Shown here: positions 60,351 through 64,000 of the stretch, in pieces
Layout of the letters: every line of letters starts with the position of its first letter
Position numbering within the stretch: position 1 is the stretch's first letter
Assembly: GCA_964291465.2 (NCBI GenBank)
Contig: OZ219942.1
Location: 1 to 64,000 of the forward strand
From: JAGWBJ01 sp964291465
GTDB lineage: Bacteria > Chloroflexota > Dehalococcoidia > Lucifugimonadales > JAGWBF01
Length of the DNA: 64,000 bases
Direction: 5' to 3'
The notes under the pieces: generated by a model
What the model was told of the DNA's origin: nothing
What the model saw: the letters and a program-made list of their open reading frames with translations, nothing else
Databases searched by the model: none
Translations under genes and position numbers: made by a program

Positions 60351-62426
60351 ATGGGTCGTTCATGGCTGGCTAGCTTCAGATGGTGGATCCTGGCTCCCCT
60401 ATTGACGTTGCTCGTCCTGGCAGCGGCCTGCGGAGAGGCCGCGACGCCGGAACCCGCACCCACGTCGCCTCCCGCCCCGGCTGGCGTTACCGCCGAGGAC
60501 GTGGCCGCCGCGGTCCAGGCCGCCGTGGCAGGCATCCAGCCCGGAGCGTCGGGCGTGTCGGCCGAAGAGATGATGGCCATGGTGGAGCAGGCCGTGGCGG
60601 CCCAGGCCCAGCCCGGCGCCTCCGCCGCAGAGATAGACGCCATGGTGAAGGCGGCTACAGCGGCAGCTGCCGAGGGCGCAGTCTCCACCGAGGAGCTGCA
60701 GGCGGCCATCGACCAGGCCGTGACCGACGCCGTGAGCCAGGCCGTGGCGGCTATCCCCACGCCGCTGCCGACCTTCACCCCAGTTCCCATAGCCACTCCC
60801 GCATCGGCCATGATAACGGCGCCGTGGTTCAGGGAGGGCAGACGGGGCGGCGTGATCCCCATGTCCAACACCTCGGACCAGGGGTTCACCGATCCCCACG
60901 CCGAGCCGGGCACCGCCGGCCTCACCTCCAAACTGATGGCCCAGGTACTGAGGTACGACCACGTGGATACCGGGGTCATCATCGGGGACCTGGCCAAGAC
61001 CTGGGACGTGAGCACCGACGGCCAAGCCTACACCTTCGTGTTCCACGAGGCCAAGTGGCCCGACGGACGGGCCATTACCGCCGAGGACGTGAAGTTCAGC
61101 CTGGACCGGATGGTGGAGGAGGGCAGCCCCAGGCCCAGGGCAGGCAACCTGAGGCCCTACTACGCCGGCTCCGAGGTGATAGACGCCGAAACCCTGAAGG
61201 TGAACACCACCATCGCCTACGCTCCGGGCTTCCTCCAGTACCTGGCGATAAACTACATGAAGATACTGCCCAAGCACATCCTGGAGCCCATGGGCACCGA
61301 CGAGGCCCGGCAGCAGTTCCTGAACAACCCCGACAACCTCAACAGCGTCGTGTCTGGCCCCTTCAGGTTAGAGTCCTACCTGCAGGACAACTTCTGGGAG
61401 TACGAGAGAAACCCCGGCTACTTCAAGGAGGGGCTGCCCTTCCTGGACGGAATCCGCGTGTTCATCATCAACAACCTGACCAAGCTCACAACGGCTTTCA
61501 GGACGGAACAGGTGCTGATGAACCACAACGCGGACATGGGCCTCACCCTGAGGGACCTGGTCGCTTTCCAGGAAGACATGCGGGGGATCATCACCGTCCA
61601 CTTCCTGGGGGCCACGGCCTTCGACGGCTTCACCCTCAACCACACCAAGCCGCCCCTGGACAACCCCAATGTCAGGAGGGCCATCTACCTGGCCTTCGAC
61701 CGCCTGGACTTCATAAACACCAACCATCAGGGCCAGGCCAAGATGGGCACCCCCTTCCCGCCGGGCACCTGGATGACCCCGCCGGACGAGGTGGTGGCCA
61801 CGTGGCCGGGCTTCCGGTACGTGGACAGTGACGGGAACCCGCTGACCAACTACTACGACGTGCCGGACGCGGTGAAGGACCCCCGGGACCTGGAGGAGGC
61901 CAACAGGCTGCTGGACGAGGCCGGCTTCGACAGGAGCCAGACCTTCACTTGGCTCATGGGCAACGCCCCCCTGCACAAGAACATGGGCACCCTGGCCAAG
62001 CAGCAGCTGGAGAAGAACATAGGCGTGAAGATCGAGCTGGAGCTGCAGGACTTCCCCACCATCTTCGAGCGCGCCATCACGGGCAATTACGACTTCTTCT
62101 TCCTCTGGCACGGCATCAACATCTCTGACTCGGACGAGCTGTTCAACCAGATATACGTCACCCCAGGCGGCTCGAAGAACCGGCTCAACTGGGAGCATCC
62201 CAGGATACAGGAGCTCTTCTACGAGTCGGCCAGGGAGCCGGACCCGACGGCACGCCAGGCCCTGATCTGGGAGGCGGGGGACATCCTGCGCCAGGGGGAG
62301 GACCACTGGTTCGGCATCGACTGGCGGCAGAACTACGTCGCCGTGAACAACAAGGTCCAGAACTTCTTCCCGGCCCAGACCTACCAGCAGGGGAACCACC
62401 ACGAAGCCATCTGGCTGGCCGAGTAG
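60351..62426 (+). CDS. ABC peptide-type substrate-binding lipoprotein with helical repeat stalk
   Basis: 691 residues. Lipobox LVLAAACGE, a Pro-rich spacer, then the same kind of helical repeats as in the 16775 gene (AEDVAAAVQAAV, AEEMMAMVEQAV, AAEIDAMVKAAT, TEELQAAIDQAV), then the family 5 solute-binding domain (WDVSTDGQAYTFVFHEAKW, AEDVKFSLDRM, FDGFTLNHTKPPLDNPNVR). The two binding proteins share about the same layout but their ligand-binding domains differ, so they probably serve different solutes. Followed by two hairpins and permease genes. Confidence 0.93.
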   Translation: MGRSWLASFRWWILAPLLTLLVLAAACGEAATPEPAPTSPPAPAGVTAEDVAAAVQAAVAGIQPGASGVSAEEMMAMVEQAVAAQAQPGASAAEIDAMVKAATAAAAEGAVSTEELQAAIDQAVTDAVSQAVAAIPTPLPTFTPVPIATPASAMITAPWFREGRRGGVIPMSNTSDQGFTDPHAEPGTAGLTSKLMAQVLRYDHVDTGVIIGDLAKTWDVSTDGQAYTFVFHEAKWPDGRAITAEDVKFSLDRMVEEGSPRPRAGNLRPYYAGSEVIDAETLKVNTTIAYAPGFLQYLAINYMKILPKHILEPMGTDEARQQFLNNPDNLNSVVSGPFRLESYLQDNFWEYERNPGYFKEGLPFLDGIRVFIINNLTKLTTAFRTEQVLMNHNADMGLTLRDLVAFQEDMRGIITVHFLGATAFDGFTLNHTKPPLDNPNVRRAIYLAFDRLDFINTNHQGQAKMGTPFPPGTWMTPPDEVVATWPGFRYVDSDGNPLTNYYDVPDAVKDPRDLEEANRLLDEAGFDRSQTFTWLMGNAPLHKNMGTLAKQQLEKNIGVKIELELQDFPTIFERAITGNYDFFFLWHGINISDSDELFNQIYVTPGGSKNRLNWEHPRIQELFYESAREPDPTARQALIWEAGDILRQGEDHWFGIDWRQNYVAVNNKVQNFFPAQTYQQGNHHEAIWLAE

Positions 62427-62450
62427 TCCTAGCAGGGGAAACCACATAAC

Positions 62451-62467
62451 CCGGGAGGCGCTCCCGG
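62451..62467 (+). other. short hairpin after the binding-protein gene
   Basis: CCGGGAG GCG CTCCCGG, 7-bp perfect stem, 24 bases after the stop codon; no T-run. Confidence 0.6.
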
Positions 62468-62472
62468 TAAAC

Positions 62473-62515
62473 GACCGGCCTGGGAGAACGGCTCCGCCGT
62501 GGTCCCAGGCCGGTC
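62473..62515 (+). other. long intercistronic hairpin
   Basis: GACCGGCCTGGGA (62473-62485) pairs perfectly with TCCCAGGCCGGTC (62503-62515), 13 bp, around a 17-base loop that can itself fold. It occupies the same place, between binding protein and first permease, as the hairpin at 19047-19087, but the sequence is unrelated. Confidence 0.75.
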
Positions 62516-62530
62516 CTGAGAGAGGGGTAC

Positions 62531-63490
62531 ATGGGAGCATACGCGGTCAAGCGGCTGCTGCTCTTTGTCCCGACGCTGATACTGGTCTCCCTGCTGGCCT
62601 TCGGCGTGATGCGCATCCTGCCCGGGGACCCCGCGATAATGGTCCTCATAGGGCTGGAGGGGGAGGGGACCTACACGCCCGAGGAGCTGGCGGAGACCCA
62701 GCGGCGCCTGGGCACCGACAAGCCCATCTACGAGCAGTACGTCAGGTGGGTCGCCGATGCGGTGCAGGGGGACTTCGGCTACTCCTACTTCCGCAACAAG
62801 GCCGTCTCCAAGGAGCTGCTGGCTCGGTTCCCCGTCACCATCCAGCTCACCATCATGTCACTCATCCTGGCGGTGGTGACGGCCGTGCCGCTGGGCGTCG
62901 TGTCCGCCGTCTACCAGGACAAGTGGCCGGACTACGCGGCCAAGATATTCACCGTCGTTGGAATATCCCTGCCCACCTTCTGGGCCGGGATACTCATCGT
63001 GTTCTTTCTGGCCCATCTCTTCAACTGGGGAGCGCCCCTGGGCTACGCCCAGCTGTGGGAAGACCCCCTGGAGAACCTCTCGCAGCTCATATTCCCCGCC
63101 CTGTCCCTAGGCTACTTCAACATGGCCTTCACGGCGAGGATAACCCGTTCCGCCATGCTGGAGGTGCTGAGGGAGGACTACATCAGGACGGCGAGGGCCA
63201 AGGGCCTGGCCGAGTCCCTGGTGCTGGTCCGGCATGCCCTCAGGAACGCCCTGCTGCCGGTGATCACCGTCGCCGGGTACCAGTTCAGCATCCTGCTGGG
63301 CGGAGCAGTGGTCACTGAGAACATATTCCAGGTGCCGGGAATCGGGCAGGCCCTGATACTGGCCCTTACCACCAGGGACTTCAACATCATCCAGGCGATA
63401 GTCCTGGTGGTGGGGGTGTTCACCGTAACCCTGAACCTGATCGTCGATATGCTATATGGGCTGATCAACCCAAGGGTCCGATACGCCTGA
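62531..63490 (+). CDS. ABC transporter permease, DppB/OppB-like
   Basis: 319 residues, six membrane segments, beginning MGAYAVKRLLLFVPTLILV and ending DMLYGLINPRVRYA as is usual for the family. Coupling motif RTARAKGLAESLVLVRHALR. It is a paralogue of the permease at 19139-20098 with identical length. ATG preceded by AGAGAGGGG. Confidence 0.95.
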   Translation: MGAYAVKRLLLFVPTLILVSLLAFGVMRILPGDPAIMVLIGLEGEGTYTPEELAETQRRLGTDKPIYEQYVRWVADAVQGDFGYSYFRNKAVSKELLARFPVTIQLTIMSLILAVVTAVPLGVVSAVYQDKWPDYAAKIFTVVGISLPTFWAGILIVFFLAHLFNWGAPLGYAQLWEDPLENLSQLIFPALSLGYFNMAFTARITRSAMLEVLREDYIRTARAKGLAESLVLVRHALRNALLPVITVAGYQFSILLGGAVVTENIFQVPGIGQALILALTTRDFNIIQAIVLVVGVFTVTLNLIVDMLYGLINPRVRYA

Positions 63491-63515
63491 TGAGACTCAG
63501 CATTGGACGGTTGCC

Positions 63516-64000
63516 GTGTTCGCAGTGAGCGCTACGGGGGAAGCGTTCGGAAGGGTCAGGAGCGGGCTATCGCAGACCACCCCCCTTCTGAGGGGCGTCG
63601 TCGGCTTCTCGAGGAGAAAGCCCCTGGGCGCCATCGGCGCCGCCATACTGCTTGTCCTCATCCTGATTGCCATCCTCGCGCCCCTCATATCTCCCCACGA
63701 CCCCGAGGAGACGCACGGCCACCAGAACGTACACGTGGCGCCATTCGAGACCACGAACCTCATTCTGGGAAGCGACCAGCTCGGCCGCGACGTGATGAGC
63801 AGGCTGTTCTACGGCGCCCGCATTTCCCTGTACGTCGGCGTGGTGAGCGTGCTCATCGGAATCACCCTGGGAGCGCTGTTGGGCGTCTTCAGCGCCTACT
63901 ATGGAGGAGCCTTCGACCTACTGATACAGCGGGTGGTGGACGCCTTCATGGCCTTCCCATCCCTCATTCTTGGACTGGCCATCATGGCGCTTCTGGGATC
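63516..64000 (+). CDS. ABC transporter permease, DppC/OppC-like, 5' part
   Basis: The frame is open from GTG 63516 (first possible start after an in-frame stop at 63489) to the window end, about 161 residues. Reads RRKPLGAIGAAILLVLILIA for the first helix, ILGSDQLGRDVMSRLFYGAR for the periplasmic/domain-start segment and DAFMAFPSLILGLAIMA at the end, matching the permease at 20117. The C-terminal coupling domain lies outside the window. Confidence 0.92.
   Translation, partial: MFAVSATGEAFGRVRSGLSQTTPLLRGVVGFSRRKPLGAIGAAILLVLILIAILAPLISPHDPEETHGHQNVHVAPFETTNLILGSDQLGRDVMSRLFYGARISLYVGVVSVLIGITLGALLGVFSAYYGGAFDLLIQRVVDAFMAFPSLILGLAIMALLG

Overview
The window is G+C-rich (about two thirds G+C by eye) and densely coded. 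It looks like the chromosome of a free-living, heterotrophic bacterium of the Chloroflexota, most likely a Dehalococcoidia / SAR202-type lineage. This placement is inference. It rests on the tmRNA at 59667-60018, whose tag reads GDRELALAA (close to the GERELVLAG tag I recall for Dehalococcoides), and on the mix of paralogous catabolic enzymes, lipoprotein binding proteins and PhoR/PhoB-type signalling. Promoters are ordinary sigma-70 type (TTGACA, 17 bp, TATAAT-like). Several genes use GTG or TTG starts.

Layout. 1-8307: the 3' end of an FMN-dependent 2-hydroxy-acid oxidase, then a long minus-strand series (RidA-like, NIPSNAP, MFS, PIG-L deacetylase, a hypothetical, AIM24, two acyl-CoA ligases). 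8454-13846: oxaloacetate-decarboxylase-type lyase, D-2-hydroxyacid dehydrogenase, D-aminoacylase-like and AtzA-like amidohydrolases. 13849-16593: two exported redox-type proteins; the first, a DUF3179 lipoprotein, has one in-frame UGA exactly where the family has the first Cys of its CxxC motif, followed by a hairpin fitting a bacterial SECIS. 16775-21037: peptide-type ABC importer (binding protein, two permeases, no ATPase). 21201-25833: zinc uptake locus (Fur-family regulator, binding protein, ATPase, permease); its binding protein carries a roughly 390-residue propeller-like insert in the His-rich loop. 26036-32467: nth, argC, a two-component system, an LsrF-like aldolase, a duplicated-domain unknown protein and tRNA-Glu. 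32574-40036: polysaccharide deacetylase, enolase-superfamily enzyme, HAD hydrolase, a 21-bp tandem array, SDR, TPP enzyme and CocE-type hydrolase.

40037-41745 is a lower-G+C accessory patch with a DpnI homologue, two orphan genes and the relic of a second restriction-enzyme winged-helix domain. 41742-59490 returns to housekeeping and catabolism: methyltransferase, NudC, DinB-like protein, gamma-glutamyltransferase, aldo/keto reductase, hydantoinase/oxoprolinase pair, SMP-30, nitroreductase, glutamate dehydrogenase, deaminase, two amidases and a luciferase-like monooxygenase. 59667-64000 holds tmRNA and a second peptide-type ABC importer running off the end.

Taken together the genes suggest an organism that imports peptides and other small organics and opens amides, hydantoins, lactones and hydroxy acids, feeding them through CoA ligases, lyases and glutamate dehydrogenase. 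The most unusual elements are the selenoprotein candidate, the nested zinc-binding fusion and the methyl-directed nuclease.
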